Part shown: piece after piece, positions 25,825 through 36,176 of the stretch
Position numbering within the stretch: position 1 is the first letter of the stretch
How the letters are laid out: each line of letters opens with the position of its first letter
DNA from: Mesorhizobium loti
Lineage (GTDB): Bacteria > Pseudomonadota > Alphaproteobacteria > Rhizobiales > Rhizobiaceae
Length of the DNA stretch: 64,000 bases
Direction of reading: 5' to 3'
Assembly: GCA_014189435.1 (NCBI GenBank)
Contig: CP050293.1
Coordinates: forward strand, 3,663,001-3,727,000
Position numbers and translations under genes: made by a program
The notes under the pieces: model-generated
What the model saw: the letters and a program-made list of their open reading frames with translations, nothing else
What the model was told of the DNA's origin: nothing
Database searches by the model: none

Positions 25825-28146
25825 ATGGCGAAGGCGGACGCGTGGGGCGCGCCCGGAGGGACGGCTTTTGCGCATCGCGAGACGCGCAGCGACGGCCTTG
25901 CCGGGAATACGCGGCTCATCGCCGAACCGGCCTACCGGCGGCTTCTGGCCGCCGAGCCGCTGTTGCGCCGATCGATACCCGTCCTCATCATCACTTTCCT
26001 GATCGTCATCGCAGCGCTGCGCGTCCTGTCGCTGATGAACGAGCGTGACGATATCGAGCGCAACGCCAAGGCGATACTGACGCTGGCGGCGGGCCAGCTG
26101 GCCAGTTCGCTTGCCACCACCTCGGATACGTTGCCTGGCGCCATCCAGGATCTGCTGGAGACCACCAGCCGTCAGGGCGCGATGGGCCGCAGCCATGTGC
26201 TCGTCATCACCGACAGTGCTTTCAAGATCGTCGCGGTGACACCGCGCTCGGTGCCATGGCAGGGCCATTCGCTCGACGGCCTTGTCGAAGGCGGCCAGCC
26301 CTTGTTCATGTTCGGCGATCGCGCCGGCGTCATGGACGTCAACATCGACGGACGCGACTGGTATGCGGCGGTCAGCCTGGCGAGTGGCCGGAAGGGCGCG
26401 TCGGCGGCGCTGGTGCCGCAGGACGCGGTTTTCGATGGCTGGCGCAAAACTGTTTCGCTGAACGTCACCCTGTTCGTGCTGACGGCAGGCGTGCTGATCG
26501 TCATCCTCTATGCCTATTTCGGCCAGGCGGCGCGTGCGCAGGCGGCTGACCGCATCTACCTCGAAGCGCATCAGCGCATCGACATGGCGCTGGTGCGCGG
26601 CCGCTGCGGCCTATGGGACTGGGACATGGTGCGCGGCAAGATGTACTGGTCGCGCTCGATGTACGACATGCTCGGCTACAAGCCCTGCGACACGATGCTG
26701 TCCTTCGGCGAGGTCGATCAGATCATCCATCCCGAAGACGGCGACCTGTTCGAGCTCGCCAACAGGATTGTCGCACGCGAGATCGACCATATCGACCAGG
26801 TGTTCCGGATGCGGCATTCCGACGGCCAATGGGTCTGGATGCGCGCCCGGGCACAAGTCATCGATCCGGAGGCCCCGGAGATCCAGCTGATCGGCATCGC
26901 TGTCGACGTCACCGAACAGCGCCATCTGGCGCTGCGTTCCGAGGCGGCCGACCTTCGCCTCAGAACGGCGATCGAGAACATCAACGAATCCTTCGTGCTG
27001 TGGGATTCGGCGCAGCGCCTGATCATGTGCAATTCCAAATACCAGCAGGATAACGGGCTTTCGGACCGCGACGTGATGCCGGGCGTCACCCGTGCGGCAC
27101 TGGAAGAACGCATGCTGGCCTTTGCTTCCGAGCGGCGGCTTGCCAACACCAGCGGACTGCAAGGCGGCGCCACTTTCGAGCGCCAGTTGGCGGATGGCCG
27201 CTGGCTGCAGGTCAACGAATTGAAGACCCGGGACGGCGGTATCGTCTCGGTCGGCTCCGACATCACCCAGATCAAGCTGCACCAGGAGAAGCTGGTCGAC
27301 AGCGAGCGCCGGCTGATGGCGACGATCCATGATCTCAGCCTCGCCCGCCGGGCCGAAGAGGAGCGTTCGCGCGAACTGGTCGACCTCAACCGCAAATACA
27401 TGAAGGAAACCGAACGGGCCGAAGCGGCGAACCGGGCCAAATCCGAATTCCTGGCCAACATGTCACATGAATTGCGCACGCCGCTGAACGCCATCATCGG
27501 CTTCTCCGAACTGATGGAACAGGGGCTGTTCGGCCCGCTCGGATCGGAGCGCTACGAGGAATATGCCACCGACATCAACAGCAGCGGCAAATATCTGCTG
27601 GGCGTCATCAACGACATTCTCGACATGTCCAAGATCGAGGCCGGCCAGTTCTCGCTGGACCGGGAAGAGATCGACCTTGGCCCGCTGATCAGCGAGACGG
27701 TTCGCGTCGTCTCGCTGCAGGCGGCGCAAAAGGCCATCACCGTGGAAACACGCATCGCCGACGCGCTGACGCTGGTGGCCGATCGCCGTGCGATCAAGCA
27801 GATCGTCATCAACCTCTTGTCGAATGCGGTGAAATTCACCGGCCAGGGCGGTCACATATCGGTCAGGGCGCGCAACACATCCGGCGCGCTGGTGCTGACG
27901 ATCGAGGACAATGGCTGCGGCATCCCCAAGGATGCGCTCGGCAAGCTCGGACGGCCCTTCGAACAGGTGCAGAACCAGTTCTCCAAGAGCCACGCCGGGT
28001 CCGGCCTCGGCCTCGCCATCTCGCGCTCGCTCGCTGAACTCCAGGGCGGCGCGCTGAAGATACGTTCGAGCGAGGGTGTCGGCACCATCGTATCGGTGCG
28101 CATCCCGGTGAAGAAGGCCGCGCCGGCGATCAGGGTCGCGGCCTGA
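25825..28146 (+). CDS. PAS-domain membrane sensor histidine kinase
   Basis: A 773-residue hybrid-free sensor kinase. Membrane helices near residues 50-70 and 215-237 flank a periplasmic sensor region. PAS domains follow (GLWDWDMVRGKMYWS and a second around NINESFVLWDSAQRLIMCN), then the H-box MSHELRTPLNAIIGFSEL, the N-box NLLSNAVKFTG and the G-boxes DNGCGIP and GSGLGLAISRSL. GGGGAG at 25811-25816 selects ATG 25825. No response regulator lies next to it, so its partner is elsewhere. The signal is unknown. Confidence 0.9.
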   Translation: MAKADAWGAPGGTAFAHRETRSDGLAGNTRLIAEPAYRRLLAAEPLLRRSIPVLIITFLIVIAALRVLSLMNERDDIERNAKAILTLAAGQLASSLATTSDTLPGAIQDLLETTSRQGAMGRSHVLVITDSAFKIVAVTPRSVPWQGHSLDGLVEGGQPLFMFGDRAGVMDVNIDGRDWYAAVSLASGRKGASAALVPQDAVFDGWRKTVSLNVTLFVLTAGVLIVILYAYFGQAARAQAADRIYLEAHQRIDMALVRGRCGLWDWDMVRGKMYWSRSMYDMLGYKPCDTMLSFGEVDQIIHPEDGDLFELANRIVAREIDHIDQVFRMRHSDGQWVWMRARAQVIDPEAPEIQLIGIAVDVTEQRHLALRSEAADLRLRTAIENINESFVLWDSAQRLIMCNSKYQQDNGLSDRDVMPGVTRAALEERMLAFASERRLANTSGLQGGATFERQLADGRWLQVNELKTRDGGIVSVGSDITQIKLHQEKLVDSERRLMATIHDLSLARRAEEERSRELVDLNRKYMKETERAEAANRAKSEFLANMSHELRTPLNAIIGFSELMEQGLFGPLGSERYEEYATDINSSGKYLLGVINDILDMSKIEAGQFSLDREEIDLGPLISETVRVVSLQAAQKAITVETRIADALTLVADRRAIKQIVINLLSNAVKFTGQGGHISVRARNTSGALVLTIEDNGCGIPKDALGKLGRPFEQVQNQFSKSHAGSGLGLAISRSLAELQGGALKIRSSEGVGTIVSVRIPVKKAAPAIRVAA

Positions 28147-28148
28147 GC

Positions 28149-28181
28149 AGCAGGCTTCGACTGACACCGCCGGAGCCTGCT
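28149..28181. terminator. Possible hairpin between the PAS kinase and EF-hand genes
   Basis: AGCAGGCT pairs with AGCCTGCT across a 17-base loop in the short gap between two convergent genes. There is no T-tract, so intrinsic termination is uncertain. Confidence 0.35.
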
Positions 28182-28191
28182 TCAGACGGCC

Positions 28192-28671
28192 TCACTGCAT
28201 ATCGCTGTCGTCGCCGTCGTCACTCCACTGACGGTGGCGGCCAAAGCGGCCGCCCTTCGGCAATTCGCTCTTTTCGATCTTGCCGTCATTGTTCCTGTCG
28301 AGCATGGCGAAGACCTTCTTCTCACGACTGGTGAGATCGTCTGTGGTCAGCGTGCCGTCGCCCTTGGTGTCGTAGCGGGCGATGATACGTTTGGCCATCT
28401 GCTCGAAACGTGCCTTCTCAAGCGCATCGGCGAGCTGGGCGACGGTCAGCTTGCCGCCATTGTCGGCGACGAGCTTCTTCAGCCGCGCGTTCATGGCGTC
28501 GGAAAACTGGTCGAAGGTGATGGTGCCGCCGGAATCGCTCATCGCCTTGCTGAGGCGCATCATCGTGCCCTCGCGCATTTTTTCACTGATATTGTTTTCG
28601 GCATAGGCCGTGGTGCCGACGGCTCCGGCCAAGGCTACGAAGGCAAGGGCAAGTTTCGTTGACTTTCTCAT
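28192..28671 (-). CDS. Exported EF-hand protein
   Basis: A 159-residue protein with a signal peptide (LALAFVALAGAVGTTAYA before ENNIS). Two near-canonical EF-hand loops are visible, RYDTKGDGTLTTDDL and LDRNNDGKIEKSEL, which should bind calcium in the periplasm. A degenerate pair may precede them. AGGAGA lies before the ATG. It is the last gene of the regulator-kinase-glnE run on the minus strand, 52 bases after glnE. Its role is unknown. Confidence 0.85.
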   Translation of the reverse strand: MRKSTKLALAFVALAGAVGTTAYAENNISEKMREGTMMRLSKAMSDSGGTITFDQFSDAMNARLKKLVADNGGKLTVAQLADALEKARFEQMAKRIIARYDTKGDGTLTTDDLTSREKKVFAMLDRNNDGKIEKSELPKGGRFGRHRQWSDDGDDSDMQ

Positions 28672-28723
28672 GGTCTTTCTCCTGTTGCATCGTCACCCCC
28701 GATGCGGTCCGGCAGGCCGTTCA

Positions 28724-31683
28724 TCACGGCCGTCCGGCACGAAGCAAAAGATCAAAATCCTTCCTGACCTTTTGCGACGTCTCTTTGAGGTGTGCTTCCA
28801 GCACACCGAAATCCGGCAGGTCGGTCACCGCCAGAAGCAGATCCGAAAGCCCCGGCGGAACATCATCACGCTCAAAGGCTCCGGTGAGGCACAGCCGTGT
28901 CATCTGGGTCAGCGCCAGATAGAGCGCATAGGCGTCGCCAAGCTCCTGTCTGGTCCCGGCATCGGCGAAGCCCGGTGCCAAGCGCGACAGGATCCCGGCG
29001 GTGCCCGTAACGCGCGGCTCGGCCCCGACCTGCCCGGTGATGACGGCCAGCTGAGCGATGAATTCGAGATCGATCAGGCCGCCGGGGATCAGCTTGATGT
29101 CCCAGAGATCGCGCGGTGGCTTTTCCTTTTCGATCATGGCGCGCATGTTCGAGGCCTCGGCCATCACCTTGGCGGCGTCGCGCGGCTGTCCAAGCACCGC
29201 CGCCACTTCCGCTTCAACCTCGCCGCACAAGCTGGCGTCGCCGGCAATGGCGCGTGCTCGCGCCAGCGCCATGTGCTCCCACGTCCAGGCCTCCTGGCGC
29301 TGATACTTCTTGAAGGCATCGATATGGGTGGCCACCGGACCCTTGTTGCCGGATGGCCGCAGGCGCAGGTCGAGTTCGTAGAGCACACCCTCCGCCGTCG
29401 GCGCCGACACGGCCGCGATCAGCCGCTGCGTCATGCGGGTGTAGTAATGCGAAGGCGCCAACGGCTTGTCGCCATCGGACTCCTCTGCATCCGGCGCGTG
29501 GTCGTAGAGCAGGATCAGGTCGACATCCGATCCGGCGGTCAGCTCGCGGCTGCCAAGCTTGCCCATGCCGAGCAGCGAAACCACGCCGCCGGCAATCGTG
29601 CCGTGACGCGCCGCGAATTCGGCCGTTACCGCCTGCAACGCCGCCTCGATGGTGAGATCCGCCAGATCGGAAAAGGCACGGCCGGCGCGCGCCGGATCGA
29701 TCGAGCCGGCGAGCAGCCTGACGCCGATCAGGAACTTCTGCTCAGAGGCAAAAATGCGCAGCCGGTCAAGCACGTCCTCATAGAGCCGGTCGCCCTCGAC
29801 AAAGGCGGACAGCCGCGCCGACAGATAGGCGCGGTCCGGCAGTTCCGTCAGCAAGGCCGGGTCGAGCAAGCCGTCGAAGACATGCGGCCGGCGAGTGATG
29901 ATCGCCGCGAGCCGGGGGCGGCACCCATGATCGTCGCCAGAAGCTTCAGCAGGGCCGGATTGGACTGCAGCAGGGAAAACAGCTGGATGCCGGCCGGCAG
30001 GCCGGCGAGAAACTCGTCGAAGCGCAGCAGGGCTTCGTCGGCCCGGCGCGTCTGGCCGAAGGAGCGCAGCAGCGCCGGCGTCAGTTCGGTCAGCCGCTCA
30101 CGCGCCTCCGCCGACTGGGTGACGCGATAGCGGCCGAAATGCCAGCCGCGGATGACCCGGCAGATGTCGCTTGACCGCTGAAAGCCGAGGCCATGCAGGG
30201 TCTGCAACGTATCGGGATCGTCGACATCGCCGGTAAAGACCAGGTTGCCGATGCCTGTCGACAGTTCGGGGGCTGTTTCGAACAGTGCAGCGTAATGGCG
30301 TTCGACCTGCTGCAGCGAGGCGCGAAACGCCTGGGAAAAGGCTGCAGCGTCGACGAAGCCCAGCATGCGGGCGATGCGCTCCAGCCCTTCATCATCTTCC
30401 GGCAGCGTGTGCGTCTGCTCGTCGGCAACCATCTGCACGGCATGTTCGACGCGGCGCAGGAACCAGTACTGGCGGGCGAGCGCATCGCGCGCCTCAGTGG
30501 TGATCCAGCTGCGCGCCGCAAGCTGGCCGAGCATCGGCACGGTCTCACGGCCACGCAGTTCCGGGAAGCGTCCGCCGGCGATGAGCTGTTGTGTCTGGAC
30601 GAAGAACTCGATCTCGCGAATACCGCCGCGCCCGAGCTTGACGTTGTGGCCCTTCACCGCGATCTCGCCGTGGCCCTTGTGGGCATGGATCTGGCGCTTG
30701 ATCGAATGGACGTCGGCAATTGCCGCATAATCCATGTATTTGCGCCAGATATAGGGCTGCAATTCCTTGAGGAAGGCGGCACCCGCGGCCAGATCACCGG
30801 CCACCGGGCGTGCTTTGATCATCGCGGCGCGCTCCCAGTTCTGGCCGCGCGCCTCGTAGTAGCGCAGTGCGGCTTCGACCGGGATCGCCAGCGGGGTCGA
30901 ACCGGGATCGGGACGCAACCTGAGATCGGTGCGGAAGACGTAACCGTGCTCGGTGCGGTCCTGCAGGATGCGCACCAGGCGGCGCGTCAGGCGCGAGAAC
31001 AGCTCGGTGGCATCAAGGTGATCAACGACAGCGGGCGCTTCCGGGTCGAAGAAAACCACAAGATCGATGTCGGACGAGAAATTCAGCTCATGCGCGCCGA
31101 GCTTTCCCATGCCGAGCAGGATCCAGCCCGATTGCTTCGACGGATTGTCCAGATCCGGCAGTTTGAGCTTGCCCTGGCCATGTGCGTCGCGCAGCAGGAA
31201 GTCGACGGCGGCGCGGGTGCAGGCATCGGCAAGGTCGCTCAGCCGCCGCACCGTCAGCGCCGTTTCGGCTTCGCCGGCAAGATCGGCCAGCGCGATCAGA
31301 AAATGCGCCTCGGCTTTCCACTGGCGCAGCTCCATCATCAGGCCGGATTCGGAGACCGCCTCGGCTAGATCGGCCCGGTCGATGGCGGCGCCGATCGCTT
31401 GCAGCCGAGCCTCGACCGTCTGGTCGAAGAGGCCGTCCAGAATTTGCGGCCGGCGGCGTGCCGTATCGCGCAGGAACGGCGACAGATCGAAGACGGCGGC
31501 GAGGAAATCCTGGCCCTCCCCTTTGCCGGCCAGGAACTTGGCCAGCCGCGTCAGTCCTTCTTCGCGTGCTACGGAAGCGATCTCGGCCAGTTCTTGCCGC
31601 GCCTGGCCCTCGTCGAGCGGAGCAAGCCTGGTCGCCGGCTTCAGCAGCCAATCCGTCGCCACCCGCTTTGCAGCCATGCTCAT
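28724..31683 (-). pseudogene. glnE: glnE, glutamine-synthetase adenylyltransferase/removase, single frameshift
   Basis: Bifunctional enzyme that adenylylates and deadenylylates glutamine synthetase in response to PII. The N-terminal removase half (NFSSDIDLVVFFD) reads from ATG 31683 to a stop at 29848. The C-terminal transferase half (GSRELTAGSDVDLILLYD) continues in another frame to 28724. The switch is at the five-G run 29914-29918; one more base restores MGAAPRLAAIITRRPHVFDG. As written, only the first 611 residues are made and the adenylylation domain is lost. It may equally be a sequencing error. The start overlaps the kinase stop (TGATG). Confidence 0.9.
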
Positions 31684-33161
31684 CAGTGATCCTCCCGTGC
31701 CGGGAAACTCATGACCACGGATAGTCCAGGATTGCCAGGCAACAGATCAAGCCGGCCATTGTGGAACGTCATGACCGCCTTGGCGAGGCTGAGGCCAAGG
31801 CCCGAGCCCGGCTGCGAACGGCTCTTCTCCAGCCGCACGAAACGTTCCGTGGCGCGGGCGCGGTCGCCATCATCTGGAATGCCGTGGCCATTGTCGGCGA
31901 CCGACAGCCGAACGCCCGCACCGGCTCGCTCAAGTGCCACCCGTACGGCCGGCTGGGTGGTGGCGTCGGTCGAATACTTGATGGCGTTGTCGACGATGTT
32001 CGACAGCGCCTGGCCGATCAGTTCGCGGTTGCCGTTGACGAAGGTCGCCTCCCGGACATCCGCCTCGAGCGAGACGCCCGCCTCCTCCGCCACCGGCTCA
32101 TAGAGCTCGACGACATCGCGCACGGCTTCCGCAAGATCGACGCGATTGGTGTTCTCCGAGGAGTAGCCAGCCTCCAGCCGGGAGATCATCAGGATGGCGT
32201 TGAAGGTTCTTATCAGTTGGTCGGACTCGGCGATGGTGCCTTCCAGCGCCTGCCGATAGTCTGATGTCTTGTGCTTTCCCGAAAGCGTCGCTTCGGCCCG
32301 GTTGCGCAGCCGGGTCAGCGGCGTCTTCAGATCATGCGCGATGTTGTCGGAAACCTGCTTCAGGCCTTCGTTGAGCGTGGCGATCCTGGCCAGCATGGAA
32401 TTGAGGTTTCCGGAGAGCCGGTCGAACTCGTCACCGGCGCCGGTGACCGGCAGCCGGCCCGACAGGTCGCCGCCCATGATGCGGCGGCTGGCTTCCGACA
32501 CGCTGTCGATGCGCTTCAGCGCGGCGCGGCCGACAAAGAACCAGATCAGCAATCCGCCAAGCCCCATCATGCCAAGCGCCAGCATCAGCGCGCGGCGGAT
32601 GACGGCGCGGAACCGCTCCGGCTCGCCGAGGTCGCGGCCGACCAGCATGATCATCTGGTTCGGCAGCCGGAGCACCAGCGCAATGGCGTTGTGGCCCTTT
32701 TCGCCCTGCGCCTGCGCGTCACTCTGCTCGGGTTGGGTGGTGGCACCTTGCTCGGCGGGCAGATTGCGCAGACGCTCGAGCTCTCCCTCGCCAAAACGCT
32801 GATAGGAGAACGGGCTCGAGGTCCAGCCTTCGGTTTCGAGTACGCCCGGTTCCAGGCTCTGTACGTTGCCGGTCAGGATCTGGCCGTTGGCGTCGGCGAT
32901 CAGATAGAGGTTTGCGCCGGGCTGGCGCGAGCGCGCTTCGACCACGCGGACCAGCACCGGCAGGCCGCCGCGCTGATAGGCGCGAGCCAGACCGAGTACC
33001 TCGTCATTGATAGTGTCCTGTGTCTGCGCGGTCAGCATGCGCGCCGACAGCGAGGTCATGTAGAAGACGAGCGCCACCGCGCAGAGCGCGAAGAGCAGCA
33101 GGTAGAGCGCCGAAAGCCGCGCTGCCGTCGTCTTCATGATGGCTGGCACGGAAAGAGCCAT
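31683..33161 (-). CDS. Sensor histidine kinase of the pair upstream of glnE
   Basis: A 492-residue two-helix membrane kinase. The first helix is LYLLLFALCAVALVFYM, then a periplasmic part of about 150 residues, a second helix (LALGMMGLGGLLIWFFV), a HAMP region, the H-box NIAHDLKTPLTRLRNR, the N-box SNIVDNAIKYS and the G-boxes DNGHGIPDDGD and GSGLGLSLAKAV. It follows its regulator by 7 bases and its stop overlaps the glnE start, so all three are cotranscribed. The ligand is unknown. ATG at 33137 is a possible shorter start. Confidence 0.9.
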   Translation of the reverse strand: MALSVPAIMKTTAARLSALYLLLFALCAVALVFYMTSLSARMLTAQTQDTINDEVLGLARAYQRGGLPVLVRVVEARSRQPGANLYLIADANGQILTGNVQSLEPGVLETEGWTSSPFSYQRFGEGELERLRNLPAEQGATTQPEQSDAQAQGEKGHNAIALVLRLPNQMIMLVGRDLGEPERFRAVIRRALMLALGMMGLGGLLIWFFVGRAALKRIDSVSEASRRIMGGDLSGRLPVTGAGDEFDRLSGNLNSMLARIATLNEGLKQVSDNIAHDLKTPLTRLRNRAEATLSGKHKTSDYRQALEGTIAESDQLIRTFNAILMISRLEAGYSSENTNRVDLAEAVRDVVELYEPVAEEAGVSLEADVREATFVNGNRELIGQALSNIVDNAIKYSTDATTQPAVRVALERAGAGVRLSVADNGHGIPDDGDRARATERFVRLEKSRSQPGSGLGLSLAKAVMTFHNGRLDLLPGNPGLSVVMSFPAREDH

Positions 33162-33168
33162 GCTGCTG

Positions 33169-33840
33169 CTAGCTCTTCAGCATATAGCCGGCGCCGCGAA
33201 CCGTGTGCAGGATGGGCTTGTCGAAGCCCTTTTCGATCTTGCCGCGCAGCCGTGAGACATGAACGTCGATGACATTGGTCTGCGGATCGAAATGATAGTC
33301 CCAGACATTTTCGAGCAACATTGTGCGCGTCACCACCTGGCCGGCGTGCCGCATCAAATACTCCAGCAGGCGGAATTCACGCGGCTGCAGCGTGATCTCG
33401 CGCGCCGCGCGACGGACCGAATGCGACAGCCTGTCGAGTTCGAGATCGCCGACGCGGTAGACGGTTTCCGCTTCCTTGGCACTGGCGCGGCGGTTCAGAA
33501 CCTCGACGCGGGCCAGAAGCTCTGAAAACGCGTAGGGCTTGGTCAGGTAGTCGTCACCGCCGGCGCGCAGGCCGGTGACCCGGTCATCGACCTCGCCTAG
33601 CGCCGACAGGATCAGCACCGGTGTCGTGTTGCCCCTGGATCTCAGGCCGGCAATGACCGACAGGCCGTCGCGGCGCGGCATCATCCGGTCGATGACCATC
33701 ACGTCATAGTCGCCGGCATCGGCGAGCGCGAAGCCGGTTTCGCCGTCACCGGCGACATGCGCGGTGTGACCGGCCTCGGCAAAGGCTTTCTGCAAGTAAT
33801 CCGCGGCCTCGCGATCGTCTTCTATGACGAGAATCTTCAT
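33169..33840 (-). CDS. OmpR-family response regulator
   Basis: A 223-residue regulator with a receiver domain (MKILVIEDDREAADYL; phospho-acceptor D51 in VMVIDRMMP; K in LTKPYAF) and a C-terminal winged-helix domain (EFRLLEYLMRHAGQVVTRTM, NVIDVHVSRLRGKIEKGF). ATG 33840 gives the standard N-terminus, but no ribosome-binding site precedes it and the frame stays open upstream to 33906, so the start is not certain. It is partnered with the next kinase. Confidence 0.9.
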   Translation of the reverse strand: MKILVIEDDREAADYLQKAFAEAGHTAHVAGDGETGFALADAGDYDVMVIDRMMPRRDGLSVIAGLRSRGNTTPVLILSALGEVDDRVTGLRAGGDDYLTKPYAFSELLARVEVLNRRASAKEAETVYRVGDLELDRLSHSVRRAAREITLQPREFRLLEYLMRHAGQVVTRTMLLENVWDYHFDPQTNVIDVHVSRLRGKIEKGFDKPILHTVRGAGYMLKS

Positions 33841-34156
33841 AGGACTGTTATACGCGATTTCGCCGGAAGGTTGAGTGGCAGACATCTGCATTGTGGCCTT
33901 TGCCAAAGCGCATCGCGATCAAGATCATCCGAAGCCGTGCGCGATAAGTCCTCGCTCCCGATGTTGTTGCATCAGCGCTTTTGAAAATGTGCGGCAGCGG
34001 GCGATGGGAGGCCAGCTGCCGCCGGGGGAGAGCGCGATGACTGACTAACGCGCACTCCTCCATGCTTTCCCGTGCGGCGGCTCGGGGGTGTTTGAAACGG
34101 CCGCACTGGAAAAGTCGAACGGCTTCCGAAACCGAACTCCGGTTCCGGAGCCAGCG
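33841..34156. other. Gene-free 316 bases between degP and the response regulator
   Basis: No coding frame is supportable. It contains the hairpin at 34121-34152 next to the degP stop. It also has a stretch (33907-33945, reading GATCTTGATCGCGATGCG on the minus strand) that resembles the arm of a rhizobial palindromic repeat. It presumably holds the regulator promoter. Confidence 0.5.
34121..34152 (-). terminator. Possible degP terminator hairpin
   Basis: On the minus strand GGCTCCGGAACCGG faces CGGTTTCGGAAGCC with mismatches, directly after the degP stop, with a short ACTTTT about 7 bases beyond. It is a weaker terminator than others in the window. Confidence 0.45.
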
Positions 34157-35710
34157 TCAGCCCTTGGCGACGGGCAGCGCGACGAAACGATTGGTGTCGT
34201 CGCGGGTGATCTGCATCAGCACTGCCTTGCGGCCGGACTTGACTGCTTCGGTCATCGCCTTGGTGACGTCTTCGATGCCATTCACTTCGTTGGAATTGAC
34301 CGACGTAATGACGTCGCCCGGCTGGATGCCGCGATCGGCGGCATCGCTGTCGGGATCGACATCGGTCACCACCAGTCCCTTGCCGTTTTCGGACTTGGTG
34401 ACGGTCAGGCCGAGATCAGCGAGCGAATCTGGCTTCGCCGGAGCGGCCGGCTGCGGCTGGTCGGCAGACGCCTGCTTGTCACTTGAGGGCAGCGTGCCGA
34501 GATCGACCTTGATCGTCTGGCTCTTGCCATCACGCCACACGGTGACATCGACCGGCTTGCCGGGCGAGTAGGCGCCGATCAGCCGGGCCAGCTCCTTCGG
34601 CGAAGCGACGTCCTTGCCTTCGACCTGGGTGATCACGTCGCCGGCTGTGATACCGGCCTTCTTGCCTGGGCCATTGTCCTGAGCGCTCGAAACCAGCGCC
34701 CCATTCTGCGACTTCAGCCCGAGCGATTCGGCGATGTCGGAAGTGACCGGCTGGATTTCGACGCCGAGCCAACCACGCTGCACGGAACCGCTCTTCATCA
34801 GGTCCTGAACGACCTGCTTGGCGGTCGAAGCGGGAATGTCGAAGGCGATGCCGACGCTGCCGCCGGACGGCGAGAAGATCGCGGTGTTGATGCCGACGAC
34901 CTGGCCGTTGAGGTTGAAAGTCGGGCCACCCGAATTGCCGCGGTTGACCGAAGCGTCGATCTGGATGAAGTCGTCATAAGGGCCGGCGCCGATGTCGCGG
35001 CCACGGGCCGAGACGATGCCGGCCGTGACGGTGCCACCGAGGCCGAACGGATTGCCGACGGCCACCACCCAGTCGCCGACGCGAACCTTGGAATCGTCGG
35101 CGAAGTCGACATAGGTGAACTTGCCGACACCGTCGACTTTGAGCACGGCGAGATCGGTGCGCGGGTCGGTGCCGATCAGCTTGGCGTCGAGTTCCTTGCC
35201 GTCATTCATCACCACGGTGAAGGCCGAGCCTTCCGAAACGACGTGGTTGTTGGTGACGAGATAGCCGTCATCGGAGATGAAGAAGCCCGACCCTTGAGCA
35301 ACCGGCCGCGGCTGGTCGTTGTTGTGATCGCGGTGGTTGAAGCGGCGATTGCCGCCACCCTGGCCGTTCTGGTCGCCAAAGCCACGGAATTCCTTGAAGA
35401 AGCGGCGCAGCTGCGGATTGTCGGGCATGTTGTTCATGCCGTCCGGATCGTCGCCCTGGTCCGAACCGTCATCGGCCGCGGGCTGGATCTTGGCCTTGAC
35501 CTTGACGCTGACGACGGCAGGAGAAACGCGCTCGACGACATCGGCGAAGCCCGGCACCTGCGGCGCCTCGACGCGCACGGCGTCAGCCAGAACAGGGCTG
35601 GTTCCACTGGTCAGCGCGCCGACGCCGATAGCACCGGCCACGGCAATGGACGCGACGGCAGCCATGAGACGCTTGCGGGTGACGGAATATGAATGGGGGG
35701 CAATATTCAT
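34157..35710 (-). CDS. degP: Do-family periplasmic serine protease (DegP/HtrA)
   Basis: A 517-residue envelope protease/chaperone. A signal peptide (AAVASIAVAGAIGVGAL..VLADA) leads a trypsin-like domain with the catalytic triad in TNNHVV (His), RTDLAVL (Asp) and GNSGGP (Ser). Two PDZ domains follow, starting near RGWLGVEIQP and LGLTVTK. A Gly/Asn/Asp-rich loop (about residues 75-125) replaces the LA loop. GAGG lies 11 bases before the ATG. In rhizobia it usually follows the ccm operon directly; here a ParDE module sits between them. Confidence 0.95.
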   Translation of the reverse strand: MNIAPHSYSVTRKRLMAAVASIAVAGAIGVGALTSGTSPVLADAVRVEAPQVPGFADVVERVSPAVVSVKVKAKIQPAADDGSDQGDDPDGMNNMPDNPQLRRFFKEFRGFGDQNGQGGGNRRFNHRDHNNDQPRPVAQGSGFFISDDGYLVTNNHVVSEGSAFTVVMNDGKELDAKLIGTDPRTDLAVLKVDGVGKFTYVDFADDSKVRVGDWVVAVGNPFGLGGTVTAGIVSARGRDIGAGPYDDFIQIDASVNRGNSGGPTFNLNGQVVGINTAIFSPSGGSVGIAFDIPASTAKQVVQDLMKSGSVQRGWLGVEIQPVTSDIAESLGLKSQNGALVSSAQDNGPGKKAGITAGDVITQVEGKDVASPKELARLIGAYSPGKPVDVTVWRDGKSQTIKVDLGTLPSSDKQASADQPQPAAPAKPDSLADLGLTVTKSENGKGLVVTDVDPDSDAADRGIQPGDVITSVNSNEVNGIEDVTKAMTEAVKSGRKAVLMQITRDDTNRFVALPVAKG

Positions 35711-35866
35711 GGATCTCGTATCCTCTTTCAAATGGACGCTGCTTGATCGGCATCCTCGGGAAAAGAGAATTAGAGAGGCGCACATTACAGCGCCATTTCC
35801 GACACATGAAACTTTGGTAATGTTTGGGGTCAGGGACGCACAAACCCCTTGGTTGCGATGGTCCGA

Positions 35867-35881
35867 TGTACTATCTTGTAC
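35867..35881. promoter_or_regulatory. Candidate ParD operator, TGTAC-N5-TGTAC
   Basis: Two TGTAC elements spaced by 5 bases lie 26 bases before parD; the GTAC cores also make an inverted repeat. Ribbon-helix-helix antitoxins bind such short repeated boxes over their own promoter. Inferred from position. Confidence 0.45.
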
Positions 35882-35906
35882 ACAACTCAGCACAAGGCTT
35901 TCATAA

Positions 35907-36176
35907 ATGACAGCAAGCACCACCATGACCATCCGGGTCTCTTCCGAAACCAAGCTGAAGCTGGAGCGGATCGCCACCGACACCCGGCGTAGCAAATCGT
36001 TCCTCGCCGCCGAGGCGGTCTCGGCCTACGTCGATCGCGAACTCGATATCATTGAAGGCATCAAACGCGGCATGGAAGACGCGGCGGCTGGCCGTGTCGT
36101 GCCTCACGACGATGCCATGGCGGAAATCGACGCGATCATCGAATCGGCGGAAGCCAGGCGCTTGGGCAAGGCGTGA
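35907..36176 (+). CDS. parD: ParD-like ribbon-helix-helix antitoxin
   Basis: An 89-residue protein. The N-terminal ribbon-helix-helix (TMTIRVSSETKLKLERIA, then RRSKSFLAAEAVSAYVDRE) binds DNA. The acidic C-terminal tail (DDAMAEIDAIIESAEA) would wrap around the toxin. Its stop overlaps the toxin GTG as GTGA, so the pair is coupled. The module reads against the flanking ccm and degP genes. Confidence 0.9.
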   Translation: MTASTTMTIRVSSETKLKLERIATDTRRSKSFLAAEAVSAYVDRELDIIEGIKRGMEDAAAGRVVPHDDAMAEIDAIIESAEARRLGKA

